Origin: Pseudomonas sp. Root562 | GTDB taxonomy: Bacteria; Pseudomonadota; Gammaproteobacteria; Pseudomonadales; Pseudomonadaceae | Direction: 5' to 3' | NCBI RefSeq assembly: GCF_001427125.1 | Contig: NZ_LMGK01000025.1 | Location: forward strand, 523,339-587,338 | Length of the DNA: 64,000 nucleotides | Shown here: positions 7,930 to 15,820 of the stretch, piece after piece | Layout of the letters: each line of letters begins with the position of its first letter | How positions within the stretch are numbered: position 1 is the first letter of the stretch | The notes under the pieces: generated by a model | Told to the model about the DNA's origin: nothing | What the model saw: the letters and a program-made list of their open reading frames with translations, nothing else | The model's database searches: none | Program-made: the position numbers and the translations under genes

Positions 7930-8443
7930 GCGAATTGAAGTTCGGATCAGTCTCGCGCAGGTACACCGGCAGGTCGGTCATCGGCGGCATGGCGGGAATT
8001 TCAAAGTACATCTGGATCACCCAGCCCCGATGATAGCTGGCGTGGTTGACCACGTGCATGAGCATCGCGCCGGCACTCATCGTGCCGCTTTCACCGGAAA
8101 GGAAGGTGAACCGCATGGGTTTGTCCAGCGAGGCATCGGACTGTCGGGCGCTCCAGTCGCAGTACCAGTGATCAACGTTTTGTTGTGCCAGACGCAGGTC
8201 GGGTAATGCCGGATAGACCAGATCATGGGACGTCTTGAAGCTGTGCCCTCGGCCTTCCAGATGAGCCTGCCAGAGACAATCCACCACATAGATGTGGTTG
8301 AGCGTGCCAATCATGTTCTTGAAGATTCCGGCGCGTTCCTTTTCGACTTCGCCCGGGGGCAGTTGCGCCAGATTGTCGAACAGTCGTTGGTTGGCCCATT
8401 GTTTGTAATCGGCAAGCATGCGGGCAGTGCGTACATTGATCAT
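7850..8443 (-). CDS. DinB family protein
   Basis: The 197-residue protein has the four-helix DinB/YfiT fold. MLADYKQWANQRLFDNL opens it, TLNHIYVVDCLWQAHL carries the first metal His, and MHVVNHASYHRGWVI carries the two others (HxxxH), the usual three-His site for Zn or Ni. ATG 8443 is chosen over an upstream GTG at 8494 because it gives the standard N-terminus. The last ~27 residues go beyond the usual domain end and are encoded antisense to the LysR gene. DinB proteins are often thiol-dependent transferases or stress proteins; the function here is unknown. Confidence 0.82.
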   Translation of the reverse strand: MINVRTARMLADYKQWANQRLFDNLAQLPPGEVEKERAGIFKNMIGTLNHIYVVDCLWQAHLEGRGHSFKTSHDLVYPALPDLRLAQQNVDHWYCDWSARQSDASLDKPMRFTFLSGESGTMSAGAMLMHVVNHASYHRGWVIQMYFEIPAMPPMTDLPVYLRETDPNFNSLNASTVEPTCVAQYASATNVLPDRYR

Positions 8444-8530
8444 CGAAATTCTCCGATGGCGAATAGCGCATCTCTCAAGGATAGCGCTAACCACGCATAG
8501 TGGCGCAGGCGCTGATCATCGGTACGGCCG

Positions 8531-9652
8531 TTATCGCGTCAGCGCATCCAGCACCCGCTCGGCCAGTGCCAGGCAACTGGTGAGGCCCGGTGATTCAATG
8601 CCGAACAGATTGACCAGACCGGCCACCCCATGCTCGACCGGACCGCTGATGCGAAAGTCGGCGGCCGGCTCGCCCGGGCCACTGATTTTCGGGCGAATGC
8701 CGCTGTAGGCCGGTTGCAGGCTGTTATCCGGCAAGCCCGGCCAATAACGCCGAATTGCCGCATAAAAACCGTCGGCCCGTGCGGGGTCGACACGGTAATC
8801 CTGCGCATCGACCCATTCCACATCCGGCCCGAATCGCGCCTGGCCGCCCAGGTCGAGGGTCATGTGCACCCCCAACCCGGCGCTCTCCGGTGCCGGATAC
8901 ACCAGATGCCGAAATGGTGCGCGGCCACTGAAGCTGAAATAGCTGCCCTTGCACAACCAGGCTGGCGGAATATGCTGCGCAGGCAGGCCGGCAATACGGC
9001 TCGCCACTTCAGGCGCAGACAAACCGGCGCAATTGATCAACTCGCGGCAGCTCAGGGTCATCGGCTCGCTACCACCTACGTGCAGTTCAAACCCCTGGTC
9101 GATACAGCGTGCCGACAGCAGCGGCGAGTGCAAGGCCAGCGACCCGCCGCAGGCTACGAGATCGCCCTGCAATGCCAGCATCAACCCATGGGAATCGATA
9201 ATCCCGGTGGACGGCGACCACAGCGCGGCGACGCAGGACAGAGCTGGCTCAAGCTGCTGCGCCTGAGCGGCGTCCAGCCATTGCAGATCATCAACACCGT
9301 TGCGCAGCCCCTGCTCCAGTAACCCCTGCAAGGCCGAACGCTGCGCGTCATCGGTGGCGACGATCAGTTTGCCGAGGCGCTGATGGCTGATGCCGCGTTC
9401 ATCGCAATAGGCGTAGAGGCGATGCTTGCCCTCCACGCACAACTGCGCCTTGAGGCTGCCGCTGGGGTAGTAGATGCCGGCGTGGATCACTTCGGAGTTG
9501 CGCGAACTGATGCCCGTACCGATGCCCTCGCCAGCCTCGAGCACGATCACCTCGCGCCCGCTCAAGGCCAATGCCCAGGCCACTGCCAGCCCGACCACCC
9601 CGGCCCCGACCACCACACAATCGATATCGACGCTGCCCTGCCCTGCGCTCAT
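8531..9652 (-). CDS. FAD-dependent oxidoreductase (L-2-hydroxyglutarate oxidase-like)
   Basis: The 373-residue protein has a DAO fold. VVGAGVVGLAVAWALALSG (about residues 12-30) binds the FAD adenine, SSRNSEVIHAGIYYP is the conserved segment near the flavin, and LVNLFGIESPGLTSCLALAE closes the FAD site. The pattern is that of the LhgO/LhgD family, which oxidises 2-hydroxy acids such as L-2-hydroxyglutarate. The exact substrate is inferred only. It begins 1 bp after the MFS gene ends, so the transporter and enzyme are translationally coupled; the enzyme probably acts on the imported compound. Confidence 0.83.
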   Translation of the reverse strand: MSAGQGSVDIDCVVVGAGVVGLAVAWALALSGREVIVLEAGEGIGTGISSRNSEVIHAGIYYPSGSLKAQLCVEGKHRLYAYCDERGISHQRLGKLIVATDDAQRSALQGLLEQGLRNGVDDLQWLDAAQAQQLEPALSCVAALWSPSTGIIDSHGLMLALQGDLVACGGSLALHSPLLSARCIDQGFELHVGGSEPMTLSCRELINCAGLSAPEVASRIAGLPAQHIPPAWLCKGSYFSFSGRAPFRHLVYPAPESAGLGVHMTLDLGGQARFGPDVEWVDAQDYRVDPARADGFYAAIRRYWPGLPDNSLQPAYSGIRPKISGPGEPAADFRISGPVEHGVAGLVNLFGIESPGLTSCLALAERVLDALTR

Positions 9653-9653
9653 G

Positions 9654-10967
9654 TCAAACCAACCCTCGCTCGCGGTAATCGATCAGGCTGGAGAATATCG
9701 CCAGGAGCATGGCCATGACCACGAAGAAGATCAGCACCAGGAAATACGAGCCGGTGAACTGCACGATCAAGCCGATCAGGATCGGCACGATCACCCCGGC
9801 CATGTTGCCGCAGAAATTCATGGTGCCGGCCAGCACACCGGTTTTCGACGTGCCGCCGAGGATCGACGGAATGCACCAGTACATGCCGCACCAGCGAATG
9901 AAAAACATCGCCACACAGAGCAGGCCAATGGCTTGAGTCGCGTCAGCGGTGTAAGCGGTGCCGAGCATGCACAGGGCTGCGACCAGCGCCGAGCCGCTGA
10001 ACATGCTGCGCATCACCAGGTTCGGCGACGCGCCGCTGGATTTCCATTTATCCCCCAGGTAACCGCCAACCAGTTCGCCGACAAAACCGCACATGAAGAT
10101 CAGGAAGGTCGCGCCGCCCATGCCGGAAATGTTCAGGCCGTGGGTCTGGTGCAGATAGCTCGGCATCCAGGTCAGCAGACCATAGAACACGCTGAGAATG
10201 CAGCAGTAACCGGCGAACATCGCCAGCACCGAGCGGTCCTTGAGCAGTTCCTTGAAGCCGATGCTGGTGACCGCGCCGGGCTGGCTGACCGTGGCGTTGC
10301 CCTCGGTGATGTGCTTGAGCTCGGCGGCGTTGACACCGGGGTGTTCGCTGGGATGGTTGCGGATGTACTTCCAGGCCAGCACACCGGCGAGCATGGTGCC
10401 GACGCCGGCAATCACGAAGGCGATGCGCCAGGAATCGAACCAGCCGATCAGCCCGGCAATGATGATTGCGCCGAAAGCACTGCCCAAAGGCGCACCGCCG
10501 TCGACCAGCACTGCGCCGCGCCCGCGTTCGTTGGGGGTCAGCCAGGCGCCGTTGAGCTTGGCCCCGGCGGGCATGATTGGCGACTCGGCGACACCGAGAC
10601 CCATGCGGGTGATCATCAGGGTGATCCAGTTGTGCGCACCGGCCGCCAGGGCCTGGAATGCACCCCAGGCAACAGTCGCGACGACGATCACACGACGGGT
10701 GTGAAAGCGGTCGAGCAGCATGCCGCCGGGAATTTGCATCAACGCGTAGGACCAGAAAAACGCACTGAGCATCAGGCCTTCAAGGGCCGGCGGGATCTGG
10801 AATTCACTGGAAATCAGCGGCAAGGCCACCGACAGCGAGGCACGGTCGATGTAGTTGATGGCGGTTAACAACAACATGATGAGGAAGATTCGCCAACGTA
10901 CGTTTGTGGCGCGTTCGGTTGCGTTCGCGGCTGGCAACGCCAGGCTTTCGGCACTTGGATTGTTCAT
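9654..10967 (-). CDS. MFS transporter, anion:cation symporter type
   Basis: The 437-residue protein has about 12 membrane segments. The start at 10967 gives MNNPSAESLALP followed by NVRWRIFLIMLLLTAINYID, the hallmark first helix of the ACS family (glucarate, galactonate, phthalate transporters). LDRFHTRRV is the loop 2-3 motif. An upstream in-frame start at 11147 would run through a REP element and is rejected. It likely imports an organic acid into the cytoplasm. It is the first gene of a two-gene operon with the FAD oxidoreductase. A palindrome about 235 bp upstream (11201-11225) is shared with two other promoters of this region. Confidence 0.86.
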   Translation of the reverse strand: MNNPSAESLALPAANATERATNVRWRIFLIMLLLTAINYIDRASLSVALPLISSEFQIPPALEGLMLSAFFWSYALMQIPGGMLLDRFHTRRVIVVATVAWGAFQALAAGAHNWITLMITRMGLGVAESPIMPAGAKLNGAWLTPNERGRGAVLVDGGAPLGSAFGAIIIAGLIGWFDSWRIAFVIAGVGTMLAGVLAWKYIRNHPSEHPGVNAAELKHITEGNATVSQPGAVTSIGFKELLKDRSVLAMFAGYCCILSVFYGLLTWMPSYLHQTHGLNISGMGGATFLIFMCGFVGELVGGYLGDKWKSSGASPNLVMRSMFSGSALVAALCMLGTAYTADATQAIGLLCVAMFFIRWCGMYWCIPSILGGTSKTGVLAGTMNFCGNMAGVIVPILIGLIVQFTGSYFLVLIFFVVMAMLLAIFSSLIDYRERGLV

Positions 10968-11025
10968 GTGGGGGCTCTTATTGTTGTGGAAACAAGCGGC
11001 CTGATGCCTGCCAGTCAACCCTCCC

Positions 11026-11117
11026 TGTAGGAGCGAGCCTGCTCGCGATGGCGCAGTACGAGCCAACATCAATGTTGATTGCACTTGCGCTATCGCGAGC
11101 AGGCTCACTCCTGCAGG
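11026..11117. repeat. REP inverted pair (REPIN)
   Basis: TGTAGGAGCGAGCCTGCTCGCGATGGCG and its reverse complement flank a ~35-bp spacer. It sits between the MFS gene and its putative operator. Confidence 0.88.
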
Positions 11118-11200
11118 TATTGCGTTTTGACTGACGGTTTCAGGCAAGCGGCCCCACTCTAATCACGCCCCCGCGTGCTGAATAATGATGGGATCTGATT

Positions 11201-11225
11201 GGGGGATCACCGAATGTCATCCCCC
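11201..11225. promoter_or_regulatory. 25-bp palindrome, putative LysR-type operator (site 1)
   Basis: GGGGGATCAC-CGAAT-GTCATCCCCC has arms matching at 9 of 10 positions and fits an AT-N11-AT LysR box. It resembles sites at 12078-12102 and 17523-17547. It is about 235 bp upstream of the MFS start. It also lies 9 bp past the SDR stop codon at 11234, so it could instead act as a terminator hairpin for that gene. Confidence 0.45.
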
Positions 11226-11233
11226 AGCAGCGA

Positions 11234-12022
11234 TCAGAAAGTCCCCGGATAGCTGCCGCCGTCCAGTAACAGGTTCTGCCCGGTCAGAAAACCGGATTGC
11301 GCACCGCAAATGAATGCGCAATACGCGCCGAATTCATCAGGTTGGCCGAAGCGCTGGGCGGGAACGTTTTTGCGCCGTTGCTCGGCGACGCTTTCGACAC
11401 TGGTGCCGTTGGCCTCGGCGGCGGCATTGAGGGTCTTGTGCAAGCGCTCGGTCTCGAATGGCCCGGGCAGCAGATTGTTGACGGTGACGTTGTTGCCCGC
11501 CAATCGAGCCTGACGCGCCAGCCCGGCGATAAAACCGGTGAGGCCGCTACGGGCACCGTTGGACAGCCCCAGCACATCAATCGGCGCCTTCACCGCGCCG
11601 GAGGTGATGTTGACGATGCGCCCGAAACCGCGCTCGGCCATGCCATCGACGCAGGCCTTGATCAGCTCGATGGGCGTGAGCATGTTGGCATCCAGCGCCT
11701 TGAGCCAGTCTTCGCGCTGCCAGTCGCGGAAGTCACCGGGCGGTGGGCCACCGGCGTTGTTGACCAGAATATCCACCTGCGGACAGGCCGCCAGCACTTG
11801 CGCGCGCACGCCCGGCTGGCTGATGTCCCCGGCCACGGTGCGGACTTCGATGGCCGGTGCCAATTGGCGCAAGTGCACGGCCGCCGCCTGCAAGGTTTCA
11901 TCTCCCCGGGCGTTGATCACCAGGTTCACGCCTTCCTTTGCCAAGGCCCGTGCACACGCCAGACCCAAGCCTTTGCTGGCGGCGCAGACAATCGCCCAGC
12001 GCCCCGAAATACCCAAATCCAT
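11234..12022 (-). CDS. SDR family oxidoreductase with altered catalytic residues
   Basis: The 262-residue protein has SDR architecture: glycine motif CAASKGLGLACARALA (about residues 13-28), NNAGGPPPGD, and a C-terminal LLDGGSYPGTF. At the position of the usual YxxxK motif it reads LSNGARSGLTGF, so the catalytic Tyr and Lys appear replaced by Ser and Arg. Ser survives in NITSGA. Some FabG-like subfamilies show this change, and their activity is uncertain. It is divergent from the Fe-alcohol dehydrogenase and shares a 155-bp promoter region holding palindrome site 3. It is probably part of the 8.5-18.5 kb catabolic cluster. Confidence 0.85.
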   Translation of the reverse strand: MDLGISGRWAIVCAASKGLGLACARALAKEGVNLVINARGDETLQAAAVHLRQLAPAIEVRTVAGDISQPGVRAQVLAACPQVDILVNNAGGPPPGDFRDWQREDWLKALDANMLTPIELIKACVDGMAERGFGRIVNITSGAVKAPIDVLGLSNGARSGLTGFIAGLARQARLAGNNVTVNNLLPGPFETERLHKTLNAAAEANGTSVESVAEQRRKNVPAQRFGQPDEFGAYCAFICGAQSGFLTGQNLLLDGGSYPGTF

Positions 12023-12077
12023 GTCGATGCTCCTCGCGATTCAAAAGCCCTAAGTTACCACCGCCCAGCGGCTATCC

Positions 12078-12102
12078 GGGGGATGACAAAGGGTGATCGC
12101 AG
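12078..12102. promoter_or_regulatory. Putative LysR-type operator (site 3) in a divergent promoter
   Basis: GGGGGATGAC-AAAGG-GTGATCGCAG carries the core GATGAC-N5-GTGATC, a perfect 6-bp-arm palindrome and a T-N11-A LysR box. It lies between the SDR gene (start 12022) and the Fe-alcohol dehydrogenase gene (start 12178). It shares its left arm with the sites at 11201 and 17523. Confidence 0.5.
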
Positions 12103-12177
12103 TATCAAGCCTTTTCATTATCGGCTGCCCACGCGGCTGATTACTGTTGCGCAACCAACAAGAAACCGGAGACACCC

Positions 12178-13344
12178 ATGAACCCGTTCCAGTTTTACTT
12201 CCCCACGACCTTGAAAAGCGGCAACGGCCTGGTGCGTCAGGCCGGTGCGCTGCTCAAACCCCATGTCCGAGAAAAACTGCTGGTGGTCACCGACAATGGA
12301 CTGATGGCGTCGGGCGTGCTGGATGCGTTTTTTGCTTCGCTGACGGACAGTGAAATCGCCTATGAAGTGTTTGCCGGCGTCGAACCCAACCCCACTACCG
12401 ATGTGCTCGAGCGCGCCGTAGGGTTCCTGAAGAACCACGAGTGCGATGCGGTGATCGGCGTGGGTGGCGGCAGCAGCATTGACACCGCCAAGGGTGTCGC
12501 GGCCATGGCCACCAACCCCGGCAACATCCTCGACTACGAGGGCTACGACAAACTGCTGCATCCTCCGTTGCCGATTTTCGCCATCCCCACCACCTCGGGC
12601 ACCGGTAGCGAATGCACGGCATCGACGGTGTTCACCAACACCCGGACCCTGTTCAAAACGGTGATCATCAGCCCCGCACTGTTCCCGAAACTGGCGATTC
12701 TCGATGCCGAACTGACCCTCAAGCTGCCGCCGTCTATCACTGCCGCCACCGGCATGGACGCCCTGACCCACGCCATCGAATCCTACGTGTCGAAGCAGGC
12801 CAACCCGATCAGCCAGGCTTTGGCGCTGCAAGCGATCAAGATGATCTGCACATACCTGCCGAAAGCGTTTTTCACAGGCTCCGACCTGCACGCCCGGGAG
12901 CAGATGTTGCTCGGTTCTTTTCTCGCCGGCGTGGCGTTCGCCCAATCGAAACTCGGCAACGTGCATGCGATCTCCCACACCTTCGGCGGCGTGTTCAACA
13001 TTCCCCATGGCATCGCCAACGCCACGCTGTTGCCCTACGTCATCGAATACAACCTGCCAGCCTGCCCTGAATTGTTCCGCGAGATCGCCCTGGCCATGGG
13101 CGAAAACGTCGACGGCCTGAGCCCTGCCCGCGCCGGGCACAAAGTCGTGGAACACGTGATGGCACTGAACGAGGCCATCGGCATTCCCGACAACATCAAG
13201 GACCTGGGCGTGGACCTGGACTACATGCCGCAAATGGTCAGCGATTCGATGCGCAGCGGCAACGTGCTGGTCAATCCACGTTTGACGACCGCTGCCGACG
13301 TCGAGCGAATCATCAGCAATGCCTTCCACGGCCTTCATACCTGA
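12178..13344 (+). CDS. Iron-containing alcohol dehydrogenase
   Basis: The 388-residue protein spans the whole Fe-ADH family. VIGVGGGSSIDTAKGVAAMA (about residues 92-111) binds NAD(P). IPTTSGTGSECTASTVF is the second signature. Metal ligands lie in the region that includes GNVHAISHTFGGVFNIPHG. It should interconvert an alcohol and an aldehyde or ketone in the cytoplasm; the substrate is not readable. It starts an apparent operon: the NIPSNAP gene follows after 12 bp and a cyclase-family gene after a REPIN. It is divergent from the SDR gene with a shared putative operator. Confidence 0.9.
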   Translation: MNPFQFYFPTTLKSGNGLVRQAGALLKPHVREKLLVVTDNGLMASGVLDAFFASLTDSEIAYEVFAGVEPNPTTDVLERAVGFLKNHECDAVIGVGGGSSIDTAKGVAAMATNPGNILDYEGYDKLLHPPLPIFAIPTTSGTGSECTASTVFTNTRTLFKTVIISPALFPKLAILDAELTLKLPPSITAATGMDALTHAIESYVSKQANPISQALALQAIKMICTYLPKAFFTGSDLHAREQMLLGSFLAGVAFAQSKLGNVHAISHTFGGVFNIPHGIANATLLPYVIEYNLPACPELFREIALAMGENVDGLSPARAGHKVVEHVMALNEAIGIPDNIKDLGVDLDYMPQMVSDSMRSGNVLVNPRLTTAADVERIISNAFHGLHT

Positions 13345-13356
13345 GAGACGACCAGC

Positions 13357-13671
13357 ATGTTTTATGAAATGCGCACCTACACGATCCAAATCGGAAAAAT
13401 GCAGACCTACCTCAAACACTTCGAGGACAACGGTCTGCCGGTGATCTCCCGCTACACCACGCTGGTGGGCTGGTGGTACACCGAAATCGGCGAGCTGAAC
13501 CAGGTGATCCACATCTGGGCCTACGAGAGCCTGGATGAGCGCATCAAGAAGCGCGCCGAGCTGTACCAGGACCCGGACTGGCTCGAAGGTTTCGTGCCGA
13601 TCGCCTTCCCGATGCTGGAAAAGATGGAATCGAAACTGCTGATGCCAGCGCAGTTCTCGCCGATCAAATAA
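13357..13671 (+). CDS. NIPSNAP family protein
   Basis: The 104-residue protein has the NIPSNAP ferredoxin-like fold: MFYEMRTYTIQIGKMQTYL at the start, GWWYTEIGELNQVIHIWAY in the middle, and DWLEGFVPIAFPMLEKME near the end. Members are short dimeric alpha-beta barrels, often next to catabolic enzymes; a defined reaction is rarely known. It begins 12 bp after the Fe-alcohol dehydrogenase and is very likely cotranscribed with it. Confidence 0.88.
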   Translation: MFYEMRTYTIQIGKMQTYLKHFEDNGLPVISRYTTLVGWWYTEIGELNQVIHIWAYESLDERIKKRAELYQDPDWLEGFVPIAFPMLEKMESKLLMPAQFSPIK

Positions 13672-13703
13672 TCCCTGTTCGAGCTCGAAAGACAATCAAA
13701 CAA

Positions 13704-13797
13704 CCTGTGGGAGCTGGCTTGCCAGCGATGAGGGAGTATCAGTCGACATCGTTGTTGTCTGACACACCGCTATCGCTGGCAAGCCAGCTCCCACAGG
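13704..13797. repeat. REP inverted pair (REPIN), GGAGCTGGCTTGCCAGCGAT type
   Basis: CCTGTGGGAGCTGGCTTGCC and its reverse complement flank a ~40-bp spacer, between the NIPSNAP and cyclase genes. It may lower expression of the downstream gene. Confidence 0.88.
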
Positions 13798-13842
13798 GGA
13801 CTTTGGTGGACTGTTGAACTGCCCAAACCCAAGGACAACCCC

Positions 13843-14826
13843 ATGTGCGACCACAACACCAACAACACCGCCGCCGACCGTTCTCCCGACATTAAAGCCC
13901 TGCTCGAAGGCCTGCCGACCAACTGGGGCAAGTGGGGCCCGGACGATGAAGTCGGCGCCCTGAACTACCTGCAAAGCGCCGAGATCCTCCGTGGCATCGC
14001 CACTGTGCGCCAAGGCAAGACCTTCACCCTGCAAGTGCAAATCGGTCACCCCAAAGGCGAGCCACTGTGGCCCGGCCGTCGTCCATCGATGCGGGTCAAC
14101 GTGCTCGACAAGGGGCACTTTCTCGCGGGTAAAACTCACTTCGACGGTCACGTCGAATATGCCGACGACGTGATCTTCATGCACCTGCAAGGCTCGACCC
14201 AATACGACGCGCTGGGCCATGTCTGGCATGACAACAAACTGTGGAACGGCTACGACGCCATGAGCACCATCGGCGGCATGGACAAGGCCAGCATCCTGCC
14301 GATTGCCGAACGCGGCATCGTCGGCCGTGCGGTGTTGATCGACATGGCCCGCCATCGCGGCAAAGCGGTGCTGGACAAGGGTGAAACCTTCAATCACCAC
14401 GACCTGCTGGCCGCCGCGAAAGCTCAGGGCATCGAGATCCACAAGCGCGACATCCTGATCATCCGTACTGGCTGGATCGGATCGTTTTACGCGCGCGAGC
14501 CGCAAGAGTTTTACAAGGATTTCGCCGAGCCGGGCCTGACCTTCAGCCGCGAGCTGGTGGAATGGTTTCACCAGATGGAAATCCCCAACCTGGTCACCGA
14601 TACCATGGCCAACGAAGTGGCGGTCGACCCGACTTCAGGTGTGTTGATTCCGCTGCACAACGCCTTGATGCGCAACCTAGGCGTGACCTTTACCGAAGTG
14701 GCGATGCTCGATGCGCTGGCCGACGATTGCGCGGCAGACGGCCAGTGGCAGTTTCTCTACACCGCTGCACCGTTGAAAATCGTCGGTGGCACCGGGGCGC
14801 CGGTGAACCCGATCGTGATCAAGTAA
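13843..14826 (+). CDS. Cyclase family protein (metal-dependent hydrolase), cytoplasmic
   Basis: The 327-residue protein belongs to the kynurenine formamidase/cyclase superfamily. NWGKWGPDDEVGALNYL is typical of the long bacterial branch. The metal and active-site segment reads QGSTQYDALGHVWHD instead of the HxGTHxDxxxH of formamidases. HKRDILIIRTGW and a Glu/His-rich C-terminal half follow. These enzymes open amide, lactone or ring bonds. No signal peptide is present, unlike the related protein at 17563-18501. Its 3' end overlaps the convergent LysR gene by 8 bp. Confidence 0.85.
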   Translation: MCDHNTNNTAADRSPDIKALLEGLPTNWGKWGPDDEVGALNYLQSAEILRGIATVRQGKTFTLQVQIGHPKGEPLWPGRRPSMRVNVLDKGHFLAGKTHFDGHVEYADDVIFMHLQGSTQYDALGHVWHDNKLWNGYDAMSTIGGMDKASILPIAERGIVGRAVLIDMARHRGKAVLDKGETFNHHDLLAAAKAQGIEIHKRDILIIRTGWIGSFYAREPQEFYKDFAEPGLTFSRELVEWFHQMEIPNLVTDTMANEVAVDPTSGVLIPLHNALMRNLGVTFTEVAMLDALADDCAADGQWQFLYTAAPLKIVGGTGAPVNPIVIK

Positions 14827-15748
14827 CCAGATCCTGCTTGAGTTCATTGATCAGCAGGGTCGCCGCCGGAGACAAATCGGCGCCGGCCCGGCTGATCACC
14901 CCATAGGGTTCGATCAGGGCGCGCAACGACACCGGCAGTTTCACCAGCAACTCGAACTGCTCGCAGAACTCGGCCACTTCCACCGGGATCACCGCGAGCA
15001 AGGTTGGATCTTGTTGCACCAGCAAAATGGTGGCGAAGGTGGACGAAGTCTCCAGTGGGTAACGGGGAATTTCCAGCCCCGCCTCATTGAGTTCACGCTC
15101 CAGGGCCTGGCGCATGGGCATGTCCTTGGGGTAGACCACCCAGCGGTAATCGCTGAGCTGCGATAATTGCAGGGATTGGGCACTGGCCAGTGGATGACGC
15201 TGGCTGGCAACCACTGCCAGGGGCTCTTCGCTGAGTTCGATGCAATCGTAAGCGTCCGAGCGCTGGCCGACGCTGGTGCGGCAGATCGCCAGGTCCAACC
15301 GCCCCTGATCGAGCAATCCGAGCAAGGTCGCACTGGTGTTTTCCACCAGTTCAACGGACAACTCCGGTTGTTTGAGGCGCAGCTCGGTCAAGGCTCGGGT
15401 CAGCAATGGCACCGCGCCCATGATCACCCCGACCGAGAGTCGCCCGCCCTGCCCCTGCATGATGCTGAGCATTTCCTCACGCAAGTGTTCGACATCGCTG
15501 TAGATCAGCCGCGCATAACGAATCATGCAGCGCCCCATTTCATTGGCCACAAGACCTTTGGGCTGACGCTCGAACAACGGCATGCCAAGCAACGATTCGA
15601 CCTCATGCAAGGCCTTGGTGGCGCCGGACTGGGAAATGGAGATCTGCTCGGCGGCCTTGTGCAGGGAGCCGCGATCATCCAGCGCGATCAGCAACCGCAG
15701 TTGTTTCAGACGCAGACGTGAAGCGATGCTGCCAAGGGAGGGAACCAT
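14819..15748 (-). CDS. LysR family transcriptional regulator of the catabolic cluster
   Basis: The 309-residue protein starts MVPSLGSIASRLRLKQLRLL. A TTG start 21 bp upstream is possible. The HTH is AAEQISISQSGATKALHEVE (about residues 33-52), followed by LLGMPLFERQPKGL; this form resembles the GbpR/CbhR branch that senses sugars or aromatic acids. It lies inside the 8.5-18.5 kb cluster between the cyclase and aldehyde dehydrogenase genes. It is the natural candidate to bind the palindromes at 11201, 12078 and 17523. No experiment supports this. Confidence 0.88.
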   Translation of the reverse strand: MVPSLGSIASRLRLKQLRLLIALDDRGSLHKAAEQISISQSGATKALHEVESLLGMPLFERQPKGLVANEMGRCMIRYARLIYSDVEHLREEMLSIMQGQGGRLSVGVIMGAVPLLTRALTELRLKQPELSVELVENTSATLLGLLDQGRLDLAICRTSVGQRSDAYDCIELSEEPLAVVASQRHPLASAQSLQLSQLSDYRWVVYPKDMPMRQALERELNEAGLEIPRYPLETSSTFATILLVQQDPTLLAVIPVEVAEFCEQFELLVKLPVSLRALIEPYGVISRAGADLSPAATLLINELKQDLVT

Positions 15749-15787
15749 GTCGGTAGGTGCTCGTTTCAAGGGCCGGATCCGTGAAGT

Positions 15788-15812
15788 GCCGCGCCGGCGA
15801 ATACCGGCGCGG
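15788..15812 (-). terminator. Hairpin after the aldehyde dehydrogenase gene
   Basis: CGCGCCGG and CCGGCGCG pair around CGAATA, just downstream of the aldehyde dehydrogenase stop at 15821. No clear T-run follows, so termination is a guess. The hairpin also separates the LysR promoter region from that gene. Confidence 0.4.
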
Positions 15813-15820
15813 GCCGGTAT

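Noticed and set aside
9474..10868. A 464-residue plus-strand reading frame opposite the MFS and FAD oxidoreductase genes
   Set aside because: It is antisense to two recognised genes, rich in His, Gln, Ala and Gly, and shows no domain.
12118..13695. A 525-residue minus-strand reading frame opposite the Fe-ADH and NIPSNAP genes
   Set aside because: It is a shadow of strongly supported genes in GC-rich DNA, with low-complexity His/Gln/Val composition and no family motif.
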